The notes: generated by a model from the sequence alone, not told the origin. Positions 6,886 to 14,042 are shown, counted from the stretch's first letter. The stretch is DNA of 14,378 nucleotides from Deltaproteobacteria bacterium (GCA_005879505.1 VBKQ01000007.1:1-14378), one strand, 5' to 3'. Numbers and translations are program-made.

Positions 6886-7362
6886 GTGGCTGACGACGTA
6901 CCCTTGGACAAGGCGCTCCGTCTGCTCGCTCTGCGGTCTCGCACCGCGCAGGAGCTCGATCGCGCGCTCGCGAAGGCCGGAGTCGCTCCCACCGAGCGCC
7001 AATCCGCGCTGGCGCGCCTGCGAGAGCTGGGCTACATCAACGACCGCGAAGTTGCCCGGGCGCGCGCCCGCACGCGGGTCGAGCGGGGAGATGCCCCGCG
7101 GCTGGCGGCAAAGAGGCTCGCGGCCGCCGGAATCGGCGAGCCCGACGCGCGCGCAGCGGCGGAAGAGGCGGCGCAGGGCGCTGCGGAAGACGAGCTGGCC
7201 GCAAAAGCGTTGCAGGGCCGCTTGCGGGGACGCAAGCTGGCGGACATGCGGGAGAAACAGCGGCTCCTGCGGGCGCTGGTCGCGAGGGGCCACCGGCCAT
7301 CGGCGGCGGCGAAGGCGCTGGGGGTCGAATGGGAAGGCGACGATGAGACCGACGATCTGTAG
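6886..7362 (+). CDS. recX: Regulatory protein RecX
   Basis: 158-residue RecX, the small three-helix-repeat protein that modulates RecA filaments. Typical features are LDKALRLLALRSRTAQELDRALAKAG at the start, the LRELGYINDREVARARARTRVERG motif (family: LxxxGYInDxxfA), and a second helical repeat followed by a weaker one after residue 100. The usual length is about 150-170. GTG 6886 fits the family N-terminus and lies 6 nt after a TATGTT hexamer. RecX is often next to recA; here it instead heads a run of envelope and signalling genes. Its last 20 bp overlap the next gene, suggesting translational coupling. Confidence 0.88.
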   Translation: MADDVPLDKALRLLALRSRTAQELDRALAKAGVAPTERQSALARLRELGYINDREVARARARTRVERGDAPRLAAKRLAAAGIGEPDARAAAEEAAQGAAEDELAAKALQGRLRGRKLADMREKQRLLRALVARGHRPSAAAKALGVEWEGDDETDDL

Positions 7363-8287
7363 AGCGCTCCTCCTCGCGGCAACCTGCGCTTGCGCGTCGA
7401 GCGGCCCGAGCATCGACATCACCAAGCCCGTGACGGGCGCCGAGGCGAGCAACGCCGCCAAGGCGTACGAGAAAGGCCTGCAGGAGAAGAAGGACGGAAA
7501 CCCGTTGGAGGCGACCCGGTTTTTCGAGTACGTCCGCAACAACTTCCCCTACTCGCAGTACGCGGCGCTGGCACAGCTCGCGATCGCCGATATGGCGTTC
7601 GACCGCGACGACTGGCCGCAGGCCGCGACCCTGTACCAGGACTTCGTGAAGAGCCATCCCTCGCATCCCAAGGCCGACTACGCCTCGTTCCGCGCCGGGA
7701 TGGCGCACTTCAACGATCGGCCCTCCGACGTCTTCCTGCTGCCGCCCGGGTACGAGAAGGACCAGGCCCCGGTGCGGCAGGCGCTCGAGGCGCTGAACCG
7801 CTTCGTCTCCGGCTATCCGAAGAGCGACTACGTTCCCAAGGCGCGCCAGATGATCCACGACTGCCGGGAGATGCTCGCGCGGCACGAGCGGTACGTCGCG
7901 GAGTTCTACTGGAAGCGCGAGCAATGGCGGGGAGCGGCCGGCAGGTACATGACGCTGGCGGATACCTACGGCGATCTGCAGGATGGCAAGGTGCACGCCG
8001 ATTCGCTCTGGCGCGCGGCGCAAGCGTACCGGAACGCGAACGATCCCGGCGATCAGCGCAAGGCGCTGCAGCGGCTGGTGCAGGAGGCGCCGCGCGATCC
8101 GCGGCGGGCCCAAGCAGAGGCGCTGCTGAAGCAGATCCCGGCCAACGCGCCGGTGACCTCGCCGACCGACGTGAAGCCCGCCCCGACAGCGCCACCGGAA
8201 GGAGCGCCGTCGAACCGGCCGGCCACCGAGCCCGCTCCGGCTTCCAATCCGCCTCTCACCCCGCCACTCGCGCCGTCCGGAGGGTAA
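7343..8287 (+). CDS. bamD: BamD (YfiO)-like outer membrane assembly lipoprotein
   Basis: 314-residue TPR-type protein resembling BamD, the lipoprotein that works with BamA to insert beta-barrel proteins into the outer membrane. The match runs through EATRFFEYVRNNFPYSQYA, the DFVKSHPSHPKADYASFRAG block (E. coli: [20 protein letters not shown]), ALNRFVSGYPKSDY and EMLARHERYVAEFYWKREQW (E. coli: [20 protein letters not shown]). The N-terminus MRPTICRALLLAATCACASS is a signal sequence, but no Cys has a good lipobox (Cys15 is preceded by A-A-T), which is odd for this family. About 50 residues of Pro/Ala/Thr-rich tail follow the last repeat. ATG 7343 lies inside recX (20-bp overlap). Another TPR-type periplasmic lipoprotein is the main alternative. 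Confidence 0.8.
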   Translation: MRPTICRALLLAATCACASSGPSIDITKPVTGAEASNAAKAYEKGLQEKKDGNPLEATRFFEYVRNNFPYSQYAALAQLAIADMAFDRDDWPQAATLYQDFVKSHPSHPKADYASFRAGMAHFNDRPSDVFLLPPGYEKDQAPVRQALEALNRFVSGYPKSDYVPKARQMIHDCREMLARHERYVAEFYWKREQWRGAAGRYMTLADTYGDLQDGKVHADSLWRAAQAYRNANDPGDQRKALQRLVQEAPRDPRRAQAEALLKQIPANAPVTSPTDVKPAPTAPPEGAPSNRPATEPAPASNPPLTPPLAPSGG

Positions 8288-8294
8288 ACCGTGG

Positions 8295-8300
8295 TACGCT
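8295..8300 (+). promoter_or_regulatory. -10-like hexamer before the TPR gene
   Basis: TACGCT would start a transcript near 8307 with about 20 nt of leader containing a GGGGAGAG stretch before ATG 8327. There is no clear -35 box. It may be a secondary promoter inside the operon. Confidence 0.3.
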
Positions 8301-8326
8301 CTCGCCGGGGACTCGACGGGGAGAGC

Positions 8327-9067
8327 ATGGACGACCAACTGAGGGAGCTGGTCGCCCTCGCCAGGGAGCACTTCCAGCGCGGCGATTACTCGCTCGCGGC
8401 CGGCCATCTCGAGCAGGCGGTAGCGCGCGGCGTCGCCTTCGCCGACGTGCACCACATGCTCGGCGTCGTCTACCATCACCTCGGCGAGTTCGCGGCGGCG
8501 CAGCGGGCGCTGGAAAAGGCGCTGGCGATCAACCCGAACTACGTCGAGGCCGGGCTGAACCTCGCCATCGTCTGCAACGATCTCGGACAGTACGAGCGCG
8601 CGCAGCAGGTCTACGGGGCTGCCCTCTCTCGCGCGCGGAGCCGCGGGAAGCGCGAACCGAACGGCGACGAGCCGATGGACAACTACACGCGCGGCAAGAT
8701 CGCCAACCTGCACGCGGCGGTCGCCGACGGGTATCTGTCGATGCGGCGGCCGAACGACGCCGCCGCCGAGTACCGGCGGGCGTTGTCGCTCTGCCCCACC
8801 TTCGTCGACCTGCGCCTGCGGCTGGCGCACGCCTTGCGCGATGCCAACGACATCGACGGCGCCGTGGCCGAGTTCCGGCTCGCCGTCCAGCATGCACCGG
8901 CGTATCTGCCCGCGCGCGTCTCGCTGGGCATGGCGCTGTACGCGGGCGGCAAGTTGGAGGAGGCCCTGGCGCAGTGGCAGGAGGTGCTGCGGGTCGATCC
9001 GCAGCACCGCACCGCCAGCGTCTATCTCAAGCTCGCGCGATCGCAACCGCAGAGGTCCGGCACATGA
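8327..9067 (+). CDS. Tetratricopeptide repeat protein
   Basis: 246-residue soluble protein made almost entirely of TPR units. There are about three in residues 8-105 (for example LGVVYHHLGEFAAAQRALEKALAINPN), an insertion of about 15 residues (RGKREPNGDEPMDNY) and about three more in 121-223 (ending LGMALYAGGKLEEALAQWQEVLRVDPQ). No signal peptide or membrane segment is visible, so it is probably cytoplasmic and a scaffold for protein-protein contacts. ATG 8327 is preceded by GGGGAGAG, a plausible ribosome binding site. The stop overlaps the start of the FHA gene as ATGA (9064-9067), so the two products are likely made together and may interact. The specific function is not recognisable. Confidence 0.88.
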   Translation: MDDQLRELVALAREHFQRGDYSLAAGHLEQAVARGVAFADVHHMLGVVYHHLGEFAAAQRALEKALAINPNYVEAGLNLAIVCNDLGQYERAQQVYGAALSRARSRGKREPNGDEPMDNYTRGKIANLHAAVADGYLSMRRPNDAAAEYRRALSLCPTFVDLRLRLAHALRDANDIDGAVAEFRLAVQHAPAYLPARVSLGMALYAGGKLEEALAQWQEVLRVDPQHRTASVYLKLARSQPQRSGT

Positions 9068-9993
9068 GCGAACGCGGGTACGCGTTGCGCTTCATCTCCG
9101 GGAAATACCAGGGGGGCGAGTATCCGCTGGCGCAGTCCGGGGACCTGGTGATCGGGCGCTCGAGCGAGCTCGACCTGGTGCTGATCGAGGACATGGTCTC
9201 GCGCAAGCATGCCCGCATCACCTTGGCTTCGGGCGGGATCACCATCGCCGACCTCGGCTCGACCAACGGAACGTTCGTGAACGGCGAGAAGGTGCGGCGG
9301 GCGCAGCTCAAGGAAGGCGACCGCATCCTGATCGGCACCAGCATCTTCAAGCTGGTGGCACGGACCGCGGGCACCACGTCGGTCGACGCGAAATCAGCCC
9401 AGCAGGACCTCGAGCGCACCGCGGCAGCGCGCGAGACGAAACAGGGCGGCCGGAGCGCCGTGCAGGGCCGGCTCGAGGAAGTGCCGCTGGTCGACCTGTT
9501 GCAACTCTTGAGCACCTCCAAGAAGACCGGGGCCATCGTCATCAGCGGATATCGCAGCGGCCACGTACACCTGCGCTCGGGAAAAGTGGTGAGCGCGGTG
9601 ATCGACGCGGATCCGACGCTGCCGCCCAAGAAAGCGCTCTGCCGGATGATCGCGTGGACCCAGGGCGGATTCGAGTTCGTGGCTCAGGAAGGCGATCTGG
9701 CGCGGATGCCGAACGAGATCACGGACGCCACCGAACAGCTGATCATGGACGCGATGCAGCAGACGGACGAGCTCGCCCGCGGCGGATTCCCCGCGCCCAC
9801 CGCCGCGATCGCGATCGCGATGCCGCTGTCGCCCAAGCTGCGGGAGCTGTCTGCGGACGAGCTCGATCTGCTGCAGCTCGTCCACAACTACGGCGTGGTG
9901 CAGGCGGTGCTCGATCGCGCCGCCGGAAGCGATCTGGAAGTGGCGCGGAGGATCGCGGCCCTGATCGAGCGCGGGTACCTGCGCCTGTTCTGA
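9064..9993 (+). CDS. FHA domain protein with DUF4388 (PATAN-like) domain
   Basis: 309-residue two-domain signalling protein. The N-terminal FHA domain (about residues 5-98) keeps its phosphothreonine-binding residues: G31 R32 S33, S46 R47 K48 H49, and S66 T67 N68 G69 T70 with N73 G74. A linker leads to a DUF4388 domain from about residue 128 (VQGRLEEVPLVDLLQLLSTSKKTG, then SGHVHLRSGKVVSAVID). The last 60 residues (ADELDLLQLVHNYGVVQAVL... to YLRLF) look like a small helical or winged-helix-type domain. FHA + DUF4388 proteins are common in myxobacteria, where Ser/Thr kinases abound; the partner kinase is not in the window. ATG 9064 overlaps the TPR gene stop by 4 bp. Confidence 0.9.
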   Translation: MSERGYALRFISGKYQGGEYPLAQSGDLVIGRSSELDLVLIEDMVSRKHARITLASGGITIADLGSTNGTFVNGEKVRRAQLKEGDRILIGTSIFKLVARTAGTTSVDAKSAQQDLERTAAARETKQGGRSAVQGRLEEVPLVDLLQLLSTSKKTGAIVISGYRSGHVHLRSGKVVSAVIDADPTLPPKKALCRMIAWTQGGFEFVAQEGDLARMPNEITDATEQLIMDAMQQTDELARGGFPAPTAAIAIAMPLSPKLRELSADELDLLQLVHNYGVVQAVLDRAAGSDLEVARRIAALIERGYLRLF

Positions 9994-10035
9994 CGCGCAA
10001 TCGCGCCCCGGCTGCGTTAGAACACAGCGCCGATC

Positions 10036-11166
10036 GTGGACGACAAGGCCACAGACCACGTCATGGCGGACGCGGCGGAAGGCCATCCGAAGCCGGTGCG
10101 CCTTACGCTGCTGAGCCACGGCTCGGGTTGAGCCTGCAAGCTCCGCCCCGCGGAGCTCGCGCAGGTCTTGCGCGGAATCAGCCCGGCACGCCGTCCGAAG
10201 TCGCTGCTCGTCGGCACCGAGACCAGCGACGACGCGGCAGTGTGGAAGCTGGATGCCAAGCGCGGCCTGGTGGCGACCGTGGACTTCTTCGCGCCCGTGG
10301 TCGACGACCCGCGCGACTACGGCCAGATCGCCGCCGCGAACTCGCTGTCCGACGTGTATGCGATGGGTGGAACGCCGCTGTACGCCCTGAACATCGTGGG
10401 CTGGCCGCGCTCGCAGCCCTTCGAGCTGCTCGGCGAGATCCTCGCCGGCGGCGCCGAGGTCGCGCGAAAGGCGGACTGCCCGATCGTCGGCGGCCACAGC
10501 GTGGACGACCTGGAGCCGAAGTACGGGCTGGCCGTCACGGGCCTGGTCCACCCCAAGCGCGTCCTGAGCAACGCCGGGGCGAAGCCGGGAGACGTCATCC
10601 TCCTCGGCAAAGCGCTCGGCACCGGCATCGCGGTCTCCGCCATCAAGAAGGGCATCGCCGCTTCCGGGCTGGTGCACGAGGCGGTGGCGCAGATGAAGCA
10701 GCTCAACCGGTCGGCGGGCGAGGTCTACGCGAGACACTGGAAATCGGTGCATGCGCTCACCGACGTCACCGGCTTCGGTCTGCTCGGCCATCTCGATTCC
10801 GCGATGCGCGCCTCGAAGACCCGCGCCCGCATCGACGCGGCGCAGATCGCCGTGCTGCCGGACGTGCGCGAGCTGGCCCGCGAAGGCGTGGTCCCCGCCG
10901 GAACGAGGGCGAACCTCGAGTTCGTCTCCGTGCGGGCGAGATTCCCGGCGTCGATGACCGAGCCGGACCGGCTGGTGCTCGCCGACGCGCAGACCAATGG
11001 CGGCTTGCTCGCGGCCGTGAGCGCGAAAACCGCGCCCCAGATCCTGCGGGCGCTGGCGAACGGCGGCGCGCCGGCGCGGGCCATCGGCGAAGTGGTGCGC
11101 TTGCGGCGCGGCGAGGGGCCGGGTATCGACATTGCAGGCGAAATTTCCGCTCCGCCGCTGCGTTAG
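10036..11166 (+). CDS. selD: Selenide, water dikinase SelD containing selenocysteine (in-frame TGA at 10129-10131)
   Basis: Makes selenophosphate from selenide and ATP, the selenium donor for Sec-tRNA and selenouridine. Downstream of the TGA the frame is plainly SelD: TSDDAAVW (Asp pair 65-66), the VDFFAPVVDDP block, ANSLSDVYAMGGTPLYAL and VTGFGLLGHL. Upstream, the same frame gives RLTLLSHGSG directly before TGA and ACKLRP after it, aligning with E. coli RLTQYSHGAG-C-GCKISP. The TGA therefore occupies the catalytic Cys/Sec site (residue 32) and is read as Sec; Lys35 is kept, but Ala33 replaces the usual Gly. GTG 10036 is the first start after an in-frame stop at 10018; ATG 10063 is an alternative with an N-terminus closer to E. 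coli in length. A stop-based gene call would begin only at about 10168 and lose the active site. Product 376 residues. Confidence 0.93.
10129..10166 (+). promoter_or_regulatory. UGA Sec codon with adjoining SECIS-like stem-loop
   Basis: Right after TGA, GCCTGC (10132-10137) pairs with GCAGGT (10161-10166), and AGCTCCGC (10139-10146) pairs with GCGGAGCT (10150-10157) around a CCC loop; the arms are offset by a 1-nt/3-nt internal loop. Bacterial SECIS elements lie in this position and bind SelB. The apical loop is small and C-rich, and a G at its start appears only if the last two pairs open. Confidence 0.65.
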
Positions 11167-11186
11167 CAGATACAGGAGAAACGCAG

Positions 11187-11411
11187 ATGATCCGTACTGC
11201 CGCAACGATCGCCGTCGTCGCCCTGATCGGCTGGATAGCCCTCCGCATCCTGTTCGGCTTCGCCGGAGGCGTGCTCGGGCTTCTGATCTCGCTGGCGGTC
11301 TTCGTGCTCAAGATCGCGCTGGTGGTGGGGCTCGTGTACTGGCTACTCACCATCTTCAGCCCCGAAACGGCGAAGAAGATGCGCGATGCGCTCCGGGGTG
11401 AGTCTCTGTAA
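11187..11411 (+). CDS. Small two-helix membrane protein
   Basis: 74-residue hydrophobic protein of unrecognised family. It has a first helix from about residue 5 to 22 (ATIAVVALIGWIALRILFG), a Gly-rich turn (FAGGVLGLL), a second long hydrophobic stretch to about residue 57 (ISLAVFVLKIALVVGLVYWLL) and a short charged tail SPETAKKMRDALRGESL likely on the cytoplasmic side. ATG 11187 has a clear Shine-Dalgarno AGGAGA (11174-11179) at 7-nt spacing, in contrast to several neighbours. It follows selD by 20 bp and is probably cotranscribed, but nothing in it suggests a selenium role. Confidence 0.75.
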   Translation: MIRTAATIAVVALIGWIALRILFGFAGGVLGLLISLAVFVLKIALVVGLVYWLLTIFSPETAKKMRDALRGESL

Positions 11412-11436
11412 GCCTGGGAATCGCTTGCCTTTCTGG

Positions 11437-11442
11437 TAAGCT
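11437..11442 (+). promoter_or_regulatory. -10-like hexamer for the amidase operon, leaderless candidate
   Basis: TAAGCT ends 7 nt before GTG 11450, and no Shine-Dalgarno lies in TTCGGGC. CTGGGA at 11414-11419 is a weak -35 with 17-bp spacing. Confidence 0.4.
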
Positions 11443-11449
11443 TTCGGGC

Positions 11450-12304
11450 GTGCGTCGCGCCCTCGCGCTGAGCATGGCCCTCCTCGCCCTGCCCGCCGCC
11501 GCCGCGGAGCAGCAGTCGCCGCTCGTCGTCGTGCTTGACCCCGGTCACGGCGGCAGATGGCCGCACGACGGCGCCCACGGCCGTCGCGGCCTGCACGAGA
11601 AGGTGATCGCCCTGCAGGTGGCCCAGAAGACGAAGGAGCTGCTCGAGCAGCAGGGCGCGACCGTGATTCTTACCCGCGACGCGGACGAGGATGTCCCGCT
11701 CGCCGACCGGGTCCGCATCGCCAACGAGGCCGGCGCCGACGTCTTCCTCTCCATCCACTGCAATGCGATGGAGACGCGCGAGGACCGCAAGGTGACCCGC
11801 GGCGTGGAGACCTACTTCCTCTCTCCGGATCCGACCGACGCGGAAGCGAAGATGCTCGCGCAGCTGGAGAACGGCGGCCCCGACGCCGTGCCGCTGCCGA
11901 GGGCGAGCGACGCCGTCACCGGAATCCTCAACGACCTTGCGCTCGGCCAGGCGCGCAACGACTCCGCCGCCCTGGCGCTGATCGTCCAGCAGCAGATCGT
12001 CCGCGGCACGCGCGCCCCCTCTCGCGGGGTGCGCCAGGCGCCCTTATTGGTCCTGTCCGGCACGCGCATGCCCTCCGCCCTGGTGGAGATCGGTTTCATC
12101 TCGCATCCGCGCGAAGGCCGCATGCTCGGCGGCAGGACCTATCAGGCGAAGGTGGCGCAGGCGCTCGCGGACGGCGTTCGCGCCTTCGCCGACAAGGTGC
12201 TCGCGCGCCGGCTGGTGGCGCAGGTCAGGTCCCCGGCGGAGAAGGCCGACGGCGCGCCGGTGAACGCCGCCGCCGCGGTTGCCTCACCCGGCGGGACGCG
12301 GTAA
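11450..12304 (+). CDS. N-acetylmuramoyl-L-alanine amidase (Amidase_3), secreted
   Basis: 284-residue zinc amidase that cleaves the amide bond between N-acetylmuramic acid and L-alanine in peptidoglycan, used in cell separation and wall turnover. It has an N-terminal signal peptide (MRRALALSMALLALPAAAA, probable cleavage after residue 19). The Amidase_3 fold follows at once: VVLDPGHGG (His33), the zinc Glu in LHEK (Glu50), DVFLSIHCNA (His103) and the catalytic Glu in ALVEIGFISH (Glu213), so all metal and catalytic residues are present. There is no AMIN domain, SH3 or peptidoglycan-binding repeat, so targeting must come from elsewhere; the last 30 residues are an Ala-rich tail. GTG 11450 fits the signal peptide start. 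rph starts 12 bp downstream, so the three genes to rdgB form a likely operon. Confidence 0.93.
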   Translation: MRRALALSMALLALPAAAAEQQSPLVVVLDPGHGGRWPHDGAHGRRGLHEKVIALQVAQKTKELLEQQGATVILTRDADEDVPLADRVRIANEAGADVFLSIHCNAMETREDRKVTRGVETYFLSPDPTDAEAKMLAQLENGGPDAVPLPRASDAVTGILNDLALGQARNDSAALALIVQQQIVRGTRAPSRGVRQAPLLVLSGTRMPSALVEIGFISHPREGRMLGGRTYQAKVAQALADGVRAFADKVLARRLVAQVRSPAEKADGAPVNAAAAVASPGGTR

Positions 12305-12316
12305 GTCGCACGGCCC

Positions 12317-13030
12317 ATGCCTCGGAAAGACCGCGGACCAGATCAGCTCCGCACCGTGACGCTGGCGACCAACTTCACGGAGCACGCCGAAGGGAGCGTG
12401 CTGTGCAGCTTCGGGCGGACGCGCGTCCTCTGCACCGCGACCGCCGAGGAGCGGGTCCCGAGCCACGTGAAGGGCTCCGGGCGCGGTTGGGTGACGGCCG
12501 AATACGGGATGCTCCCCCGCTCGACGCACACCCGCTCCGACCGCGAGGCAGCCAAGGGGAAGCAGAGCGGCCGCACGCAGGAGATCCAGCGGCTCATCGG
12601 GCGGGCGCTGCGGGCGGCCGTCGATCTGCAGACGCTCGGGGAACGGCAGGTGCTGATCGACTGCGACGTGCTGCAGGCCGACGGTGGCACGCGGACCGCC
12701 GCGATCACCGGCGGCTACGCGGCCCTCGGCATCGCCCTGCGCCGGATGCAGCGGGAGAAGGCGCTGAGGGCACCGGTCGCCGCGATCAGCGTCGGTATCC
12801 TGGCGGGACAGGCGCTCCTCGATCTCGACTATGAGGAGGACTTCTCCGCCGAAGTGGACATGAACGTCGTCGGCAACGCAGCGGGCGAGCTTCTCGAGGT
12901 GCAGGGCACGGCGGAGAAAAGGCCGTTCACGCCGGGCCAGCTCGCCGAGATGGTCGCGCTCGCGCAGAAAGGCCTCGCCGAGTTGCACCAGAAGCAGCTC
13001 GCGGCGATCGCCGGAGCGTTCGCGAAGTGA
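12317..13030 (+). CDS. rph: Ribonuclease PH
   Basis: 237-residue phosphorolytic 3'-5' exoribonuclease that trims tRNA precursors after the CCA end. The sequence follows the family end to end: VTLATNFTEHAEGSVL, GWVTAEYGMLPRSTHTR, GKQSGRTQEIQRLIGRALRA and DCDVLQADGGTRTAAITG, then DMNVVGNAAGELLEVQGTAE. The phosphate-binding arginines fall at Arg86 and Arg126, the same numbers as in characterised RNase PH enzymes, which confirms the ATG at 12317. It ends in a GTGA overlap with rdgB (13027-13030), a common and conserved rph-rdgB arrangement. Four tRNA genes lie just downstream, two of them without an encoded CCA. Confidence 0.97.
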   Translation: MPRKDRGPDQLRTVTLATNFTEHAEGSVLCSFGRTRVLCTATAEERVPSHVKGSGRGWVTAEYGMLPRSTHTRSDREAAKGKQSGRTQEIQRLIGRALRAAVDLQTLGERQVLIDCDVLQADGGTRTAAITGGYAALGIALRRMQREKALRAPVAAISVGILAGQALLDLDYEEDFSAEVDMNVVGNAAGELLEVQGTAEKRPFTPGQLAEMVALAQKGLAELHQKQLAAIAGAFAK

Positions 13031-13626
13031 AGCTGCTGGTTGCGACCTCGAACGCCGGGAAGCTCGCCGAGATCCGCGAGATCCTCGCCGGCATCGCGCT
13101 CGAGCTGCTCTCGCTCAGGGACGTGCGGTTGCCCCCGCCCGACGAAACCGGCGCGACCTTCCACGACAACGCGGCGCAGAAGTCCACCATCTGCGCGCGG
13201 CAGAGCGGGCTCTGGACGCTCGCCGACGACAGCGGCCTCTGCGTGGACGCCCTCGGCGGCGCGCCGGGAGTGCACAGCGCGCGATACGCCCCGACCGACG
13301 AGGAGCGCCGCGCCAGGCTCCTCCGGGCGCTGCGCGAAATTCCCGAGGAGAAGCGCACGGCGTACTTCTTCTGCGCGGTCGCGCTCAGCCCGCCCGAAGG
13401 CGAGCGGGTCCTGCGCGCGGAAGGACAGGTGGACGGAAGAATCGCGTTCGAGGAACGGGGAACGAACGGGTTCGGGTACGATCCGATCTTCCTGCCCGCG
13501 GAAGCGCCGGGAAAGACGCTGGCGGAGCTGGACTCGGCAGAGAAGAATCGCCTGTCGCATCGCGGGCGTGCGCTCGCGCGGCTGCGGCCGGTCTTGGAGC
13601 GGCTCGCGCGCGACGGCGCCGTGTGA
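13027..13626 (+). CDS. rdgB: dITP/XTP pyrophosphatase (RdgB/HAM1)
   Basis: 199-residue Ham1-family nucleotide sanitiser that hydrolyses dITP, ITP and XTP to monophosphates, keeping deaminated purines out of DNA and RNA. Landmarks are LVATSNAGKLAEIREIL (residues 4-20), the metal-binding LADDSGLCVDALGGAPGVHSARYA (Asp67, Asp68), NGFGYDPIFLP and the C-terminal SHRGRAL. E. coli RdgB has 197 residues. The GTG start overlaps the rph stop by 4 bp, indicating translational coupling. Stop TGA 13624-13626; a hairpin and tRNA-Pro follow within 50 bp. Confidence 0.96.
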   Translation: MKLLVATSNAGKLAEIREILAGIALELLSLRDVRLPPPDETGATFHDNAAQKSTICARQSGLWTLADDSGLCVDALGGAPGVHSARYAPTDEERRARLLRALREIPEEKRTAYFFCAVALSPPEGERVLRAEGQVDGRIAFEERGTNGFGYDPIFLPAEAPGKTLAELDSAEKNRLSHRGRALARLRPVLERLARDGAV

Positions 13627-13631
13627 AAAGC

Positions 13632-13660
13632 TTGATCCACGCCCTGAAAGCGTGTACTTC
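13632..13660 (+). promoter_or_regulatory. Possible promoter of tRNA-Pro
   Basis: TTGATC (13632-13637), a 17-bp spacer and TACTTC (13655-13660); the start would fall near 13667, a few bases before the mature tRNA. The -10 lacks the usual final T. Confidence 0.35.
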
Positions 13661-13674
13661 CCCTGCGCTTTCAG
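13644..13674 (+). repeat. Perfect 9-bp inverted repeat abutting tRNA-Pro
   Basis: CTGAAAGCG (13644-13652) and CGCTTTCAG (13666-13674) flank a 13-nt loop, and the right arm ends on the base before the tRNA. It overlaps the possible tRNA promoter. There is no T-run. It may end the rdgB transcript or aid 5' processing. Confidence 0.5.
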
Positions 13675-13748
<74 letters not shown>

Positions 13749-13764
13749 CTTTCTGTAAACTAAC

Positions 13765-13841
13765 TGGCGCGCCCAGCAGGATTCGAACCTGCGACATCCA
13801 GCTTAGAAGGCTGGCGCTCTATCCAGCTGAGCTATGGGCGC
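13765..13841 (-). tRNA. tRNA-Arg (anticodon UCU)
   Basis: On the minus strand the acceptor GCGCCCA pairs with TGGGCGC, discriminator G, and CCA is encoded (13767-13765). The anticodon stem CCAGC/GCTGG holds the loop CTTCTAA with TCT, reading AGA and perhaps AGG. The D-arm is AGCTCAGCTGGATAGAGC. It faces tRNA-Pro across 16 bp. Confidence 0.97.
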
Positions 13842-13865
13842 GATGTCCGGCGTGCCGGAGGTAGA

Positions 13866-13894
13866 ATAGTAGCGCCTCCCCGCTCCGAGCCCAA
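13866..13894 (-). promoter_or_regulatory. Promoter of tRNA-Arg
   Basis: On the minus strand TTGGGC (13894-13889), a 17-bp spacer and TACTAT (13871-13866). The start would be near 13860, about 18 nt before the tRNA. The gap includes the palindrome TCCGGC-GT-GCCGGA (13846-13859, plus-strand reading). Confidence 0.5.
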
Positions 13895-13960
13895 AGGGGA
13901 TGGCGCCGTCCTGGGGGATCGTGTAGATCCGGCGGCCGCATCTGGCGGCGGCGGGCTTAC

Positions 13961-14036
13961 GGTGGCTGTAGCTCAATGGTAGAGCACTGGACTGTGACTC
14001 CAGGTGTTGCCGGTTCGAGTCCGGTCAGCCACCCCA
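13961..14036 (+). tRNA. tRNA-His (anticodon GUG)
   Basis: Acceptor GTGGCTG-type stem with the extra G-1 at 13961 opposite C73 (14033), the histidine identity pair. The anticodon loop CTGTGAC carries GTG at 13994-13996. T-arm is CCGG-TTCGAGT-CCGG. CCA is encoded (14034-14036). Confidence 0.97.
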
Positions 14037-14042
14037 TCCAGC

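Noticed and set aside
8841..11411. 856-codon open frame across the TPR, FHA and selD genes in another frame
   Set aside because: Arg/Gly/Ala-rich with no domain, out of frame with three well-identified genes. Only its last 75 codons (from 11187) are real, as the small membrane protein.
11414..11430. Possible sigma-54 site TGG...TTGC upstream of the amidase gene
   Set aside because: The GG and GC dinucleotides are 9 bp apart instead of the required 10, and the TAAGCT hexamer explains the start better.
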